Numbered from the stretch's first letter, positions 1 through 9,101 are shown. The stretch: DNA of 64,000 bases from an uncultured Lachnospiraceae bacterium (GCA_910580195.1 CAJTWA010000001.1:1-64000), one strand, 5' to 3'. Notes: generated by a model not told the origin, from the letters alone. Program-made: numbers and translations.

Positions 1-25
1 ATATCTTTTGGATTTTTTCAATTAT

Positions 26-400
26 CTACTTGACTTTTAATAGTTGGTCTTTCCTTTGCCGTTCCTGTAAGGCTTCTTTTAATTGCATATCTAATTGTTT
101 TACATATTGCGGAAATTCACTTCCGGCCAAATCTGTGTCCAGAAAAAGCGCAAATATTTGCCCTTCGTTTGGCTTGCATAAGATACATACTGTGTTGCCC
201 TGCCCCCATGTTTGCGGCAAAAGTTTCCCCGAAAGGTATCCGTCCAAATTTTCTGTGCTGTTATAAAGGATTAATTGCTGGAACAAATCATAAGATTCCA
301 GTTCCCTGTCCATCTTTCTGATATAAAATACCTTCCTCTCCAAATCAGCTTCTACAAATATCCCAATACGGTTTTCTTCGATAAATTCATCTATTTCCAT
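26..400 (-). CDS. Conserved-looking hypothetical protein (124 aa)
   Basis: I do not recognise this family. The 124-residue product has no membrane span or signal peptide. It starts acidic and hydrophobic and ends in a charged helix rich in Gln, Arg and Lys (about residues 100-124). Two cysteines lie close together (CILC, near residues 72-75). The start is supported by an AAAGGAGG ribosome binding site about 5 bases upstream of the ATG on the minus strand. It reads away from the rest of the window and the next gene in its direction lies outside. The call as a real gene rests on the ribosome binding site and ordinary codon use. Confidence 0.65.
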   Translation of the reverse strand: MEIDEFIEENRIGIFVEADLERKVFYIRKMDRELESYDLFQQLILYNSTENLDGYLSGKLLPQTWGQGNTVCILCKPNEGQIFALFLDTDLAGSEFPQYVKQLDMQLKEALQERQRKDQLLKVK

Positions 401-467
401 AGGCGCCTCCTTTCCAGTCTTTGTCCATGATAAATCCCACGTATCCCAGTATGTATAACCATTGCTA

Positions 468-661
468 TTCTCCGCACCATAGTTAAGGGAGAACCATGCC
501 CATCCCAGCGCGTATGGTAGCCGCCGCTACTTATACAATAATCACTCCGTAATAAACTATGGTATAGCAACCCATTTGCATTTCGGCACGTCATATGCTC
601 CGCATCATGGCATGGTAAAACTATGCGCACTCCGGCACGTATACTAGCTGTTGCTATTATA
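468..661. repeat. Dispersed ~70-bp repeat, copy 1 (three degenerate units)
   Basis: Units begin near 471, 546 and 599, each starting with TCCG followed by an ATGG/CCAT-type small hairpin and a GC-rich GCGC...GCGT core. The 19-mer CATATGCTCCGCATCATGG at 592-610 recurs exactly at 34553-34571. The 16-mer AGCTGTTGCTATTATA at 646-661 recurs exactly in inverse orientation at 54019-54034. No open frame or protein motif is attached. Confidence 0.7.
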
Positions 662-753
662 CCATAAATTTAAAAACCTTAAAATAGCAATCTGCTTTCC
701 CACAGGCCAACTCCCAGCAGTTCCTCCCACACCTTTCCAGATGCCAGCAACCA

Positions 754-934
754 GCAGTTCTGGGCGGGAGCCCCTTTCCTGCAAACCATTCAGGGACGTT
801 TTTAATGGAGGTGAAATCCACTGCTTACGGAAACTTAAGAACGAAGGCTTTCCTGAGTTCTTTAGTTGCAGTTAGCAGTTAGTTCACCGGAATGTTGTCC
901 CGTTTGCAGGGAAGGGGCTCCCGCCCAGAACTGC
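754..934. repeat. 33-bp inverted repeat pair
   Basis: The arms are 754-786 and 902-934. They are reverse complements over 33 bases with one mismatch and centre on GCAGTTCTGGGCGGGAG. The 115 bases between the arms contain no credible gene. The same 17-base core forms a perfect palindrome at 13740-13774. It could be a small non-autonomous element or a repeated structural site. Confidence 0.7.
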
Positions 935-1043
935 GTCCGCCCCCACAACACAACTGCTCCCGCCCAGAACTGCGTCCGCCCCCCCCACAACGCAACGCCC
1001 CCACTGCCCAGAACTGCGCCGCCCTCCACAACGCAAAATCCCC
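918..1043. repeat. Three tandem ~40-bp GC-rich units
   Basis: Three successive copies of a unit built on CCGCCCAGAACTGCG followed by a C-run and CACAACGCAA lie immediately right of the inverted-repeat arm. The units drift in length (about 39 to 43 bases), mostly through change in the C-run. The segment is almost all C, A and T on the plus strand. Confidence 0.65.
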
Positions 1044-1085
1044 ACTCCCTCCACACATTTTATAAAAATTTCAGAAAATCCCCCC

Positions 1086-1153
1086 TTGACAAATCCCTCC
1101 CCCTGCCCTAATATGTTAAAAAGTAAATAAATAACATAGTCAACTATTTACTT
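1086..1153 (+). promoter_or_regulatory. Promoter and probable MarR operator
   Basis: TTGACA at 1086-1091 and TAATAT at 1109-1114 are 17 bases apart, a near-consensus sigma-A promoter. Just downstream lies a palindrome, ATAGT-CA-ACTAT at 1136-1147, nested in a wider inverted repeat AAGTAAATA (1121-1129) / TATTTACTT (1145-1153). MarR proteins commonly bind such sites next to their own promoters, so autoregulation of the regulator and exporter is inferred. Confidence 0.65.
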
Positions 1154-1222
1154 CCTAAACATTTTACACCATGCAGCATTTTGTAAGAGCACCAAGCACC
1201 AAAAGAAACGGGGATAAGAATT

Positions 1223-1693
1223 ATGAAGAACATAGCCATACACACCAGGCTCATGTATGCCTTCCAGCGCATCCGCAAAGTAGAAGTAACCCCAGAAACC
1301 GGAATTTCCAAAATGGAATTCTTCGCCCTGCAGGCCATCGGCGGCTACCAGCAGAAAACAGGCCTTTCCGGAATCTACGTATCCGAGCTCGCCAAGACCC
1401 TTAGGATTGCATCCTCCCAAACGTCACGGATGTTAAAAAGCCTAGAAGAACGCCAGCTCATCGGCCGGAAAATAGACGACAGGGACCGGCGCAACACCTA
1501 TGTGTACCTGACGGAAGAGGGCAGGCAGGTGTGCCGGGAAACGCAGGATTCCATGAAACGCTTTATGAAGCGGGTTCTGCAGTCCATGGGGGAAGAACGC
1601 GTGGAAGAATTAATCAGCCTTTGCAATGAACTGGCAGACGTGATGGAACAGGAAGCAGAAAAGCCCCCAAGCAGGGAAATGGCAAGAAGATAG
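1223..1693 (+). CDS. MarR-family transcriptional regulator
   Basis: A 156-residue winged helix-turn-helix repressor-type protein, the usual MarR length. The DNA-binding part spans about residues 50-100. VSELAKTLRI leads into a recognition helix around 63-75, and the wing DDRDRRNTYVYLT is at about 85-97, the diagnostic DxRxxR...LT pattern of MarR proteins. The flanking helices form the dimer interface. It lies 132 bases before a heterodimeric ABC exporter and behind a strong promoter with a palindrome, so it most likely represses the operon until a toxic ligand binds. The ribosome binding site is weak, but the ATG fits the family N-terminus. The ligand cannot be inferred. Confidence 0.9.
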   Translation: MKNIAIHTRLMYAFQRIRKVEVTPETGISKMEFFALQAIGGYQQKTGLSGIYVSELAKTLRIASSQTSRMLKSLEERQLIGRKIDDRDRRNTYVYLTEEGRQVCRETQDSMKRFMKRVLQSMGEERVEELISLCNELADVMEQEAEKPPSREMARR

Positions 1694-1825
1694 GCATTGG
1701 GAGCGCTTCTGGCGGGCAAAACAGAAGTTTGCCGGATCAAAGGGCCATGGAACGCCTGTATGGGATTTCTGGAATACCCATAAGTATGGCAAACCTATTA
1801 CATAGCAGAAAGAGAGGGACTGGGA

Positions 1826-4129
1826 ATGGGAAAAATACTTCAATATCTGGGCAGGTACAAGGCAGCCGTTTTGTGCATTATCTTGCTGCTGGTTGTACAG
1901 GCATATTGCGAGCTGTCGCTGCCCCAATATATGTCAGACATTGTGGATATCGGCATCCAGCAGGGAGGGGTTGCCCATGCATCGCCAGATGAAATGCGCA
2001 AAAGTACGTTAGAAAACCTCTGTATGTTTTTGGACGAGGAAGGGGAAAAAACCCTCCGGGATTCTTATACAGAAAATGCAGAAGGGAATTTTGAGCGGAT
2101 TTCCATGAAACAGGAAGAATTAGAAGCTTTGGATGAGCTTCTGGGGATGCCCTTTGCCGTCATGTCCGCCATGGCAGAAGGGATGGGGCTGGACGGGGAC
2201 GGCCTGCATGCCCTGTTTGAAAGCGGGCAGGTAACAAGGGAACAGATGCTGGAACTGCAGCGGCAGGGCATGGAAGGCATGGAAGAAGGGGACGGCGCGG
2301 CCATTACCCAGCGGGCCAGCCTTGCAGTGCGCAGTGAGTATGAAGCCATGGGATGGGATTTGGGTGCGTACCAAAACCGCTATATGGCCCGCACCGGCGC
2401 AAAAATGCTTGCCATGGCAGTCGTGATGATGGCAGCGTCCATCCTTGTGGGACTTTTGGCTGCCCGGGTTTCTGCCCGCCTTGGCATGGAACTGCGCGGG
2501 GAAATTTTCCAGAACGTGGTTTCCTTTTCCAACCGGGAAATGGAACAGTTTTCCACCGCCTCCCTGATTACAAGGAGCACCAACGATATCCAGCAGGTGC
2601 AGATGGTGGCGGTCATATTGCTGCGCATGGTAATTTATGCGCCCATTATCGGGGCTGGCGGCATTGTAAAAGTACTCAGCACGAAAACTGGGATGGGATG
2701 GATCATCGGGGTGGCCGTAGGTAGCATTATCCTGCTGGTGGGCATCCTGATGTCTGTAACGATGCCGAAATTTAAGAAAATGCAGGCATTGGTCGACCGG
2801 CTGAACTTGGTTTCAAGGGAAATCCTTACAGGGGTTCCGGTCATCCGTGCATTTTCAAGGGAAAAATTTGAGGAACAGCGGTTTGAGGGGGCAAGCCGGG
2901 ATTTGATGAAAACCCAGCTGTTTACCAGCCGTGCCATGTCCATGATGATGCCGGCAATGATGCTGATTATGAACTGCATTACGGTGCTGATTGTATGGTT
3001 TGGCTCCAAGGGCGTAGATTTGGGGAACCTGCAGGTGGGGGACATGATGGCGTTTATCACTTACACCATGCAGATTGTCATGGCTTTCCTGATGATCACC
3101 ATGGTATCGGTCATGCTGCCCCGGGCAGGGGTTGCAGCCAAGCGGATTGATGAAGTCATCCGCACCAAGGGCACAGTGCCAGATCCTGCCCATCCAGCCA
3201 AGGCGCCGGAAACAGGATGGAAAGGGAACGTAGCATTTGAAGATGTATCCTTTGCCTACCCGGGCGCCGGGGAGCCAGCCATTTCCCATATTTCCTTTAC
3301 GGCAGAGCCGGGAAAAACCACAGCCATTATTGGGAGCACTGGCTGCGGGAAGTCTACGCTTTTAAACTTAATCCCCCGGTTTTATGACGTGACTGGCGGA
3401 AGGGTTACGATGGATGGGGTGGACATCCGGGATCTGGGGCTGAAAGAACTGCGGGGCCTGATTGGGTATGTGCCCCAGAAAGGGGTGCTCTTTTCCGGTA
3501 CAATTGCCTCCAACCTGAAATTTGCGGGGAATGTTTCGGAGGAAACCATGGAAGAAGCGGCAAAAATTGCCCAAGCGGAGAGCTTTATCCTTGAAAAAGA
3601 AGAACAGTACGAAAGCGCCATTGCCCAAGGGGGAACCAATGTATCCGGCGGGCAGAAGCAGCGGCTGTCCATTGCAAGGGCCATTGCCAAAAACCCAAAA
3701 GTATACTTGTTTGACGACAGTTTTTCCGCATTGGATTACAAGACGGATGTGGCATTGCGGAAAGCGCTGGCTGATAAAACGAAAGATGCAGCCGTCATTA
3801 TTGTAGCCCAGCGCATCAGCACAATCCTCCATGCGGACCAGATTATTGTGCTGGACGACGGGGAAATTGCAGGCATCGGGACCCATAGGGAGCTGATGGC
3901 AAGCTGCGAAACGTACCGGGAAATTGCAGCATCCCAGCTATCCGAACGGGAACTGAAAGAAACTTCGGAAGAAGCAGGGAAAGGAGTTCCGGCAAGGCCA
4001 GAAGCAGGGCAGGAACCGCCAGTAAGGCCAGAAGCAGGGCAGGAACCGCCAGCAAAGCGGAACGCAGGGCAGGAAATGCAGGAATCGCCCAACGGGGCAG
4101 GAAGAAAGGAAGGAGGCGCCTTAGAATGA
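1826..4129 (+). CDS. Heterodimeric multidrug ABC exporter, subunit 1 (degenerate-site subunit)
   Basis: A fused membrane-ATPase half transporter of 767 residues. Six spans are expected, but TM1 and TM2 are separated by an unusually long acidic outside loop (about residues 45-185), so the protein is over 150 residues longer than its partner. The ATPase domain has Walker A GSTGCGKST (about 503-511), signature VSGGQ (606) and Walker B VYLFDDS (626), with Asp in place of the catalytic Glu. This substitution marks the degenerate subunit in BmrC/TM287-type heterodimers. The last 60 residues are a low-complexity tail with three 10-residue repeats. The stop overlaps the next start (ATGA), showing translational coupling. 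The substrate is unknown; drug or toxin export is inferred from the MarR neighbour. Confidence 0.9.
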   Translation: MGKILQYLGRYKAAVLCIILLLVVQAYCELSLPQYMSDIVDIGIQQGGVAHASPDEMRKSTLENLCMFLDEEGEKTLRDSYTENAEGNFERISMKQEELEALDELLGMPFAVMSAMAEGMGLDGDGLHALFESGQVTREQMLELQRQGMEGMEEGDGAAITQRASLAVRSEYEAMGWDLGAYQNRYMARTGAKMLAMAVVMMAASILVGLLAARVSARLGMELRGEIFQNVVSFSNREMEQFSTASLITRSTNDIQQVQMVAVILLRMVIYAPIIGAGGIVKVLSTKTGMGWIIGVAVGSIILLVGILMSVTMPKFKKMQALVDRLNLVSREILTGVPVIRAFSREKFEEQRFEGASRDLMKTQLFTSRAMSMMMPAMMLIMNCITVLIVWFGSKGVDLGNLQVGDMMAFITYTMQIVMAFLMITMVSVMLPRAGVAAKRIDEVIRTKGTVPDPAHPAKAPETGWKGNVAFEDVSFAYPGAGEPAISHISFTAEPGKTTAIIGSTGCGKSTLLNLIPRFYDVTGGRVTMDGVDIRDLGLKELRGLIGYVPQKGVLFSGTIASNLKFAGNVSEETMEEAAKIAQAESFILEKEEQYESAIAQGGTNVSGGQKQRLSIARAIAKNPKVYLFDDSFSALDYKTDVALRKALADKTKDAAVIIVAQRISTILHADQIIVLDDGEIAGIGTHRELMASCETYREIAASQLSERELKETSEEAGKGVPARPEAGQEPPVRPEAGQEPPAKRNAGQEMQESPNGAGRKEGGALE
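3995..4084 (+). repeat. Three in-frame 30-bp repeats in exporter tail
   Basis: Units start at 3995, 4025 and 4055. They encode 10-residue repeats of the type RPEAGQEPPV; the third is diverged (KRNAGQEMQE). The period is a multiple of three, so the frame is kept. The tail lies after the ATPase domain and is not expected in the family. Confidence 0.8.
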
Positions 4130-5967
4130 GCGAACCAAGACGGAGAGGCCGGATGGGCCACGGGCATGGGCCAGGCGCTGGCATGGCGCCGGGAGAAAAA
4201 GCAAAAAACTTCCGTGGCACAATCCGAAAATTAATACAGTATATGGGAAACTATAAAATCGGCGTAGCAGTAGTCCTGCTGTTTGCAGTTGCCTCAACAG
4301 CCTTTGGCATTGCAGGGCCGAAAATTTTAGGGCAGGCCACTACGGAGCTGTTCCACGGGCTGGTAGCAAAGGTGACAGGCGCTGGGGAGATTGATTTTGG
4401 GAAAATCGGGGAAATCCTGCTGTTTTTAGTCAGCGTCTATCTCGTCAGCGCGGCCTGTTCCTTTGTCCAAAGTTTTATTATGACAGGGATTACCCAAAAA
4501 ATATGTTTCCGGTTCCGGGCGGACATTTCCAGCAAAATCAACCGGATGCCCATGAAATATTTTGAGTCCCGGACGGTGGGGGAGGTGCTCTCTAGGATTA
4601 CCAATGACGTGGATACCTTGGGGCAGGGGCTGAACCAGAGCGTAACCCAGCTCATCACCTCGGTGGCGACGATTATAGGCATCCTTGTGATGATGTTGAG
4701 CATCAGCCCGGTGATGACGCTGATTGCGCTGGTAATCCTTCCGGTATCTGCTGCCTTAATTGGGGTTGTGGTAAAATTTTCCCAGAAATACTTTATCGCC
4801 CAGCAGAAATACCTTGGGGAAATCAATGGGCAGGTAGAGGAAGTGTTCAGCGGCCACAACATTGTGAAAGCATTTAATAAGGAAGAAGATATGGTAACAA
4901 CCTTCCATGAAACCAATGGCATTTTATACCAGTCTGCGTGGAAATCCCAGTTTCTGTCCGGGATGATGCAGCCGATTATGGGTTTTGTAGGGAACCTTGG
5001 GTATGTGGCGGTAGCGGTCGTAGGAGGGATGCTTGCCATCCGCGGCAGCATAGAGGTTGGGGAAATCCAGTCCTTTATCCAGTATGTCCGCCAGTTTACC
5101 CAGCCCATTACCCAAGTTGCGCAGGTTTCCAATATGCTGCAGTCCACGGCAGCGGCAGCAGAGCGGGTATTTGAATTCCTTGGGGAAGAAGAGGAAGAGG
5201 TACAAGCGGCAAACCCGGTGCACCTTTCCGGCATGGAAGGCAGGGTAGATTTTTCCCATGTGCAGTTTGGCTATGATGCGGACAAAATTATCATCCACGA
5301 TTTCAACTGCCAAGTAAAGCCCGGGCAGATGGTGGCAATCGTAGGCCCTACCGGGGCCGGGAAAACTACCATGGTAAAATTGCTGCTGCGGTTCTACGAT
5401 GTGCAAAAAGGCAGTATACAGGTGGACGGCCATGACTTAAGGGATTTCAACCGCAGTGAGCTTCGGGAAAATTTCGGCATGGTCCTGCAGGACACATGGC
5501 TCTTTCAGGGCACGATTATGGAAAATATCCGGTACGGCAGGCTGGACGCCACCGACGAGGAAGTGGTGGCTGCCGCAAAGGCTGCCCATGCCCACCATTT
5601 CATTTCCACCTTGCCCGGGGGCTATGAAATGGAGCTGAATGAAGACGCCAGCAATGTATCCCAAGGGCAGAAGCAGCTCCTTACCATTGCAAGGGCAATC
5701 CTTGCAGATAACCCAATCATGATTTTGGATGAAGCCACTTCTTCTGTGGATACCCGCACGGAGGGGCGTATCCAGAAGGCCATGAATAACCTAATGAAAG
5801 GCAGGACCAGCTTTGTGATTGCCCACCGGCTTTCCACCATTAAGGATGCAGATGTAATCCTAGTGATGAAGGACGGGGATATCATTGAGCAGGGGAACCA
5901 TCAGGAACTGCTGGCAAAGGGCGGGTTTTATGCAGACCTGTATAATTCCCAGTTTGAGGCAGCATAA
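4126..5967 (+). CDS. Heterodimeric multidrug ABC exporter, subunit 2 (catalytic subunit)
   Basis: A 613-residue half transporter of ordinary length with six spans and one ATPase domain. Walker A is GPTGAGKTT (about 407-415), and Walker B is IMILDEATSS with the catalytic Glu present (D535, E536). The signature is VSQGQ (511-515) rather than LSGGQ. In BmrCD/TM287-288-type heterodimers the altered signature of this subunit faces the altered Walker B of the partner, giving one dead and one active ATP site. The two genes here match that complementary pattern. The first 20 residues are Arg/Gly/His-rich. The start overlaps the upstream stop by four bases. Confidence 0.92.
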   Translation: MSEPRRRGRMGHGHGPGAGMAPGEKAKNFRGTIRKLIQYMGNYKIGVAVVLLFAVASTAFGIAGPKILGQATTELFHGLVAKVTGAGEIDFGKIGEILLFLVSVYLVSAACSFVQSFIMTGITQKICFRFRADISSKINRMPMKYFESRTVGEVLSRITNDVDTLGQGLNQSVTQLITSVATIIGILVMMLSISPVMTLIALVILPVSAALIGVVVKFSQKYFIAQQKYLGEINGQVEEVFSGHNIVKAFNKEEDMVTTFHETNGILYQSAWKSQFLSGMMQPIMGFVGNLGYVAVAVVGGMLAIRGSIEVGEIQSFIQYVRQFTQPITQVAQVSNMLQSTAAAAERVFEFLGEEEEEVQAANPVHLSGMEGRVDFSHVQFGYDADKIIIHDFNCQVKPGQMVAIVGPTGAGKTTMVKLLLRFYDVQKGSIQVDGHDLRDFNRSELRENFGMVLQDTWLFQGTIMENIRYGRLDATDEEVVAAAKAAHAHHFISTLPGGYEMELNEDASNVSQGQKQLLTIARAILADNPIMILDEATSSVDTRTEGRIQKAMNNLMKGRTSFVIAHRLSTIKDADVILVMKDGDIIEQGNHQELLAKGGFYADLYNSQFEAA

Positions 5968-6041
5968 GGGCTGGAACTGCAGGAAAAGGGCAGGTTTTAG
6001 TAAGGCCTGTATAATTCCCAGTTTGAGGCAGCATAAGGGCT
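5904..6041. repeat. 69-bp tandem duplication of exporter gene 3' end
   Basis: Unit 1 (5904-5972) covers the last codons and stop of the exporter gene. Unit 2 (5973-6041) repeats it with about ten differences, including a second copy of the terminal codons and stop. A third unit starts but dies out after 6042. The copy is outside the translated gene. Confidence 0.85.
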
Positions 6042-6086
6042 GGCTGCAATTTAGCCTCCCCCTAAAAATGTGCCGGCAGCAAAAAG

Positions 6087-6125
6087 ATAAGGGATACCCA
6101 CAGAGGATTGGGTATCCCTTATTTT
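6087..6125 (+). terminator. Rho-independent terminator after exporter operon
   Basis: A 13-bp perfect stem, ATAAGGGATACCC (6087-6099) with GGGTATCCCTTAT (6110-6122), has a 10-base loop and is followed by TTTT. It closes the MarR-exporter transcript. Confidence 0.8.
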
Positions 6126-6197
6126 GCGAATCTGATTGAAAAGGGTATTTTCTGCCTCTTGACTTCCTGCCTATCGCATGGTAAGATATTGTCCAAC

Positions 6198-6256
6198 ACA
6201 CAATATATAGTATGAAAAGATAAAAAAATCCGAAAAAGCAACAAGATATATAGAAC
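6198..6256 (+). promoter_or_regulatory. Two NrdR-box-like sites upstream of nrdD
   Basis: ACACAATATATAGTAT (6198-6213) closely matches the known NrdR box ACACwATATATwGTGT. A weaker one, ACAAGATATATAGAAC (6241-6256), starts 43 bases later, about four helical turns. Paired NrdR boxes on the same DNA face are typical of ribonucleotide reductase operons. The sites lie just before the nrdD start, so repression by NrdR when dATP is high is inferred. The promoter itself is not clear. Confidence 0.7.
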
Positions 6257-6286
6257 TATGCCAAGCAAGGCGCAGGAGGGAAAAGC

Positions 6287-8416
6287 ATGGACAAATCGTT
6301 CAAGGTCATCAAAAAGGATGGCACAAAAGAGGATTTTAACGTACAGAAAGTGGTGGTTGCCGTAAATAAATCCGCCTACCGGGCGCTGATTACCTTTACG
6401 GAGGAAGAGCTAAAATTTATCTGCCAGTTTGTGGAAGAGAAAGTGGAGTCCATGGGCATTGCAGAAGTGAAGATTGCCCAGATGCACAATATCGTAGAAG
6501 GGGCATTGGAAAAGGTAAACCCAGTGGTAGCAAAAAGCTACCGGGATTACCGGAACTACAAGCAGGATTTTGTGCAGATGCTGGACGAGGTTTATAAGAA
6601 GAGCCAGTCCATCATGTACATTGGGGACAAGGAAAATTCCAACACGGACAGCGCGCTGGTTTCCACCAAGCGGAGCCTGATTTTCAACCAGCTGAACAAG
6701 GAGCTGTACCAGAAATTTTTCATGACTACCGAGGAAATCCAAGCCTGCCGGGACGGCTACCTCTATGTCCATGACATGTCTGCAAGGCGGGATACCATGA
6801 ACTGCTGCCTGTTTGACGTGGAAAATGTGCTGCGGGGCGGCTTTGAGATGGGGAATCTGTGGTACAACGAGCCGAAAACCTTGGACGTGGCCTTCGACGT
6901 CATTGGGGATATTGTGCTAAGCGCCGCAAGCCAGCAGTACGGCGGGTTTACCGTGCCCAGCGTGGAAAAGATTTTAGAGCCCTATGCAGAAAAATCTTAT
7001 GCAAAATATATGGAAAAATACATAAGCCTAGGCCTTTCCGAAGAACGGGCCAAAGAGGAAACCATGAAGGACATTGCCCGGGACTTTGAGCAGGGCGTCC
7101 AAGGATGGGAATACAAGTTTAATTCCGTATCTTCCAGCCGCGGGGATTACCCCTTCATTACCATGACTTTTGGGACAGGGACGGGGAAATTTGCCAAGAT
7201 GGCCTCCATCGCCATGTTGGAAGTGCGCCGGAAGGGGCAGGGGAAAGCAGGCTGCAGGAAGCCGGTGCTGTTCCCGAAATTGGTATTCCTTTACGATGAG
7301 AACCTCCACGGGCCGGGCAAGGAACTGGAGGACGTATTTGAAATTGGGATTGAATGTTCCCGGAAAACCATGTACCCCGATTGGCTAAGCCTTACCGGGA
7401 AAGGCTATATTTCCAGCATGTACAAGCAGTATGGGGAGATTATCAGCCCCATGGGATGCCGGGCGTTTTTATCCCCATGGTATGTAAAGGGTGGCATGAA
7501 CCCAGCGGATGAATCAGACCGCCCGGTCTTTGTAGGCCGGTTCAACATTGGGGTAGTCAGCCTGCACCTTCCGATGATCCTTGCAAAATCAAGGCAGGAA
7601 AGCCGGGATTTTTATGAGGTGCTGGATTATTACTTAGAATTAATCCGCCAGCTCCATATCCGCACCTACGCTTATTTAGGGGAAATGCGGGCAAGCACCA
7701 ACCCCCTTGCCTATTGCGAAGGCGGGTTTTATGGCGGCCACCTTGGCATCCACGATAAAATCAAGCCCCTCCTAAAAACGGCCACGGCCTCCTTTGGGAT
7801 TACTGCATTTAACGAACTGCAGCAGCTTTACAACGGGAAATCCTTGGTGGAAGACGGCCAGTTTGCCATTGAGGTGTTGGAGCATATCAATGAAAAAATC
7901 AATGAATTTAAGAAAGCAGACGGGAACCTCTACGCCATCTACGCCACCCCGGCAGAAAACCTCTGCGGCCTGCAAGTCAAGCAGTTCCGCAAGAAATATG
8001 GCATTGTGGAAAATGTGTCCGACCGGGAATACGTCAGCAACGGTTTCCACTGCCACGTGACGGAGGACATCACCCCCATCCAGAAGCAGGATTTGGAATA
8101 CCGTTTCTGGGAACTGAGCAACGGGGGCAAAATCCAGTATGTGAAATATCCCATCGACTACAACCGGGAGGCAGTAAAGACGCTGGTAAGGCGGGCCATG
8201 GACATGGGATTTTATGAAGGGGTGAACCTCTCCCTTTCCTACTGTGACGACTGCGGCCATCAGGAGCTGGAAATGGACGTCTGCCCCAAATGCGGCAGCC
8301 ATAACTTAACGAAAATAGAGCGGATGAACGGCTACCTGTCCTACTCCCGCGTCAAAGGCGACACAAGGCTGAACGACGCCAAGATGGCAGAAATCAAAGA
8401 GCGCAGGAGCATGTAA
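6287..8416 (+). CDS. nrdD: Anaerobic (class III) ribonucleoside-triphosphate reductase
   Basis: This enzyme makes deoxyribonucleoside triphosphates without oxygen by a glycyl-radical mechanism. The product has 709 residues, normal for the family. An ATP-cone allosteric domain fills about residues 1-95. Near the C-terminus are the zinc-site cysteines C653/C656 (CDDC) and C666/C669 (CPKC), followed by the radical-bearing loop RMNGYLS with Gly682. The start has a CAGGAGG ribosome binding site. It is followed 10 bases later by its activase nrdG. NrdR-like boxes sit upstream. No aerobic reductase is seen nearby, in line with a strict anaerobe. Confidence 0.96.
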   Translation: MDKSFKVIKKDGTKEDFNVQKVVVAVNKSAYRALITFTEEELKFICQFVEEKVESMGIAEVKIAQMHNIVEGALEKVNPVVAKSYRDYRNYKQDFVQMLDEVYKKSQSIMYIGDKENSNTDSALVSTKRSLIFNQLNKELYQKFFMTTEEIQACRDGYLYVHDMSARRDTMNCCLFDVENVLRGGFEMGNLWYNEPKTLDVAFDVIGDIVLSAASQQYGGFTVPSVEKILEPYAEKSYAKYMEKYISLGLSEERAKEETMKDIARDFEQGVQGWEYKFNSVSSSRGDYPFITMTFGTGTGKFAKMASIAMLEVRRKGQGKAGCRKPVLFPKLVFLYDENLHGPGKELEDVFEIGIECSRKTMYPDWLSLTGKGYISSMYKQYGEIISPMGCRAFLSPWYVKGGMNPADESDRPVFVGRFNIGVVSLHLPMILAKSRQESRDFYEVLDYYLELIRQLHIRTYAYLGEMRASTNPLAYCEGGFYGGHLGIHDKIKPLLKTATASFGITAFNELQQLYNGKSLVEDGQFAIEVLEHINEKINEFKKADGNLYAIYATPAENLCGLQVKQFRKKYGIVENVSDREYVSNGFHCHVTEDITPIQKQDLEYRFWELSNGGKIQYVKYPIDYNREAVKTLVRRAMDMGFYEGVNLSLSYCDDCGHQELEMDVCPKCGSHNLTKIERMNGYLSYSRVKGDTRLNDAKMAEIKERRSM

Positions 8417-8425
8417 GGAGAACTT

Positions 8426-8917
8426 ATGAGATACCATAACATAACAAAAGACGATATGCTAAACGGCGATGGGCTTCGGGTGGTCCTGTGGGTGTCCGGC
8501 TGTTCCCACTGCTGCAAGGGATGCCATAACCCCATCACTTGGGACCCAAACGGCGGCCTTGCGTTTGACAAAGCGGCAAAAGAGGAAATCTTTGCAGAGC
8601 TTGCCCGGGATTATATTTCTGGCATTACCCTAAGCGGCGGGGATCCCCTGTATTTTGGCAACCGTTCTGATGTGCTGCGGTTTCTCCGGGAACTGAAAAG
8701 CAGGTTCCCGGAAAAAACCGTATGGCTTTACACCGGATTTGTATGGGAAACCATTAGCGGCCTTGAAATCATGGATTATGTAGACGTGCTGGTGGACGGT
8801 GAATTTCAGGAAGGGAAGAAAGATACTCAGCTCCATTGGCGGGGCAGCGCCAACCAGCGGGTCATAGACGTTCCCGCCAGCAGGGCAGAAGGGAAAGTGA
8901 TCCTCCACTGCGCATGA
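8426..8917 (+). CDS. nrdG: Anaerobic ribonucleotide reductase activating protein (radical SAM)
   Basis: A 163-residue radical-SAM enzyme that uses S-adenosylmethionine and a 4Fe-4S cluster to place the glycyl radical on NrdD. The cluster motif CX3CX2C is C26-C30-C33 (CSHCCKGC), and the TLSGGDP motif follows at about residue 71. The length is typical. The start lies 10 bases after the nrdD stop with AAGGAG in the gap, so the two are cotranscribed. A strong terminator follows. Confidence 0.96.
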   Translation: MRYHNITKDDMLNGDGLRVVLWVSGCSHCCKGCHNPITWDPNGGLAFDKAAKEEIFAELARDYISGITLSGGDPLYFGNRSDVLRFLRELKSRFPEKTVWLYTGFVWETISGLEIMDYVDVLVDGEFQEGKKDTQLHWRGSANQRVIDVPASRAEGKVILHCA

Positions 8918-8951
8918 TGCAACAGTTCTGCCTAAGGCCTCGCTGTTACGG

Positions 8952-8999
8952 AATCCAGCCCATTTAAAGTTTGCTTTCAGCAAAGGGCTGGATTTTTTT
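8952..8999 (+). terminator. Terminator after nrdDG
   Basis: The stem is AATCCAGCCC (8952-8961) / GGGCTGGATT (8985-8994) with a loop of about 23 bases that can pair further. It is followed by seven T. Confidence 0.85.
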
Positions 9000-9072
9000 G
9001 CTGAATTTACACATTCTTACGGGCTTTGTAGGCTGAACTGTTACACATGATATTCTTCCGGCAGAATATTCC

Positions 9073-9101
9073 TTGACATTTTTTTTCAGAACGATTATAG
9101 T
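9073..9101 (+). promoter_or_regulatory. lysA promoter
   Basis: TTGACA (9073-9078), 17 bases, TATAGT (9096-9101). The expected leader is only about 55 bases, which leaves no room for a lysine riboswitch. Confidence 0.75.

Larger units (their letters stand above)
401..1085. other. Long non-coding gap with repeats
   Basis: About 685 bases between the divergent first gene and the MarR promoter hold no open frame with a ribosome binding site. The left part (about 468-661) contains three degenerate units of a dispersed palindromic repeat seen again near 34.6 and 54.1 kb. The right part (754-1043) contains a 33-base inverted repeat and three tandem GC-rich units, described separately. Confidence 0.7.
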
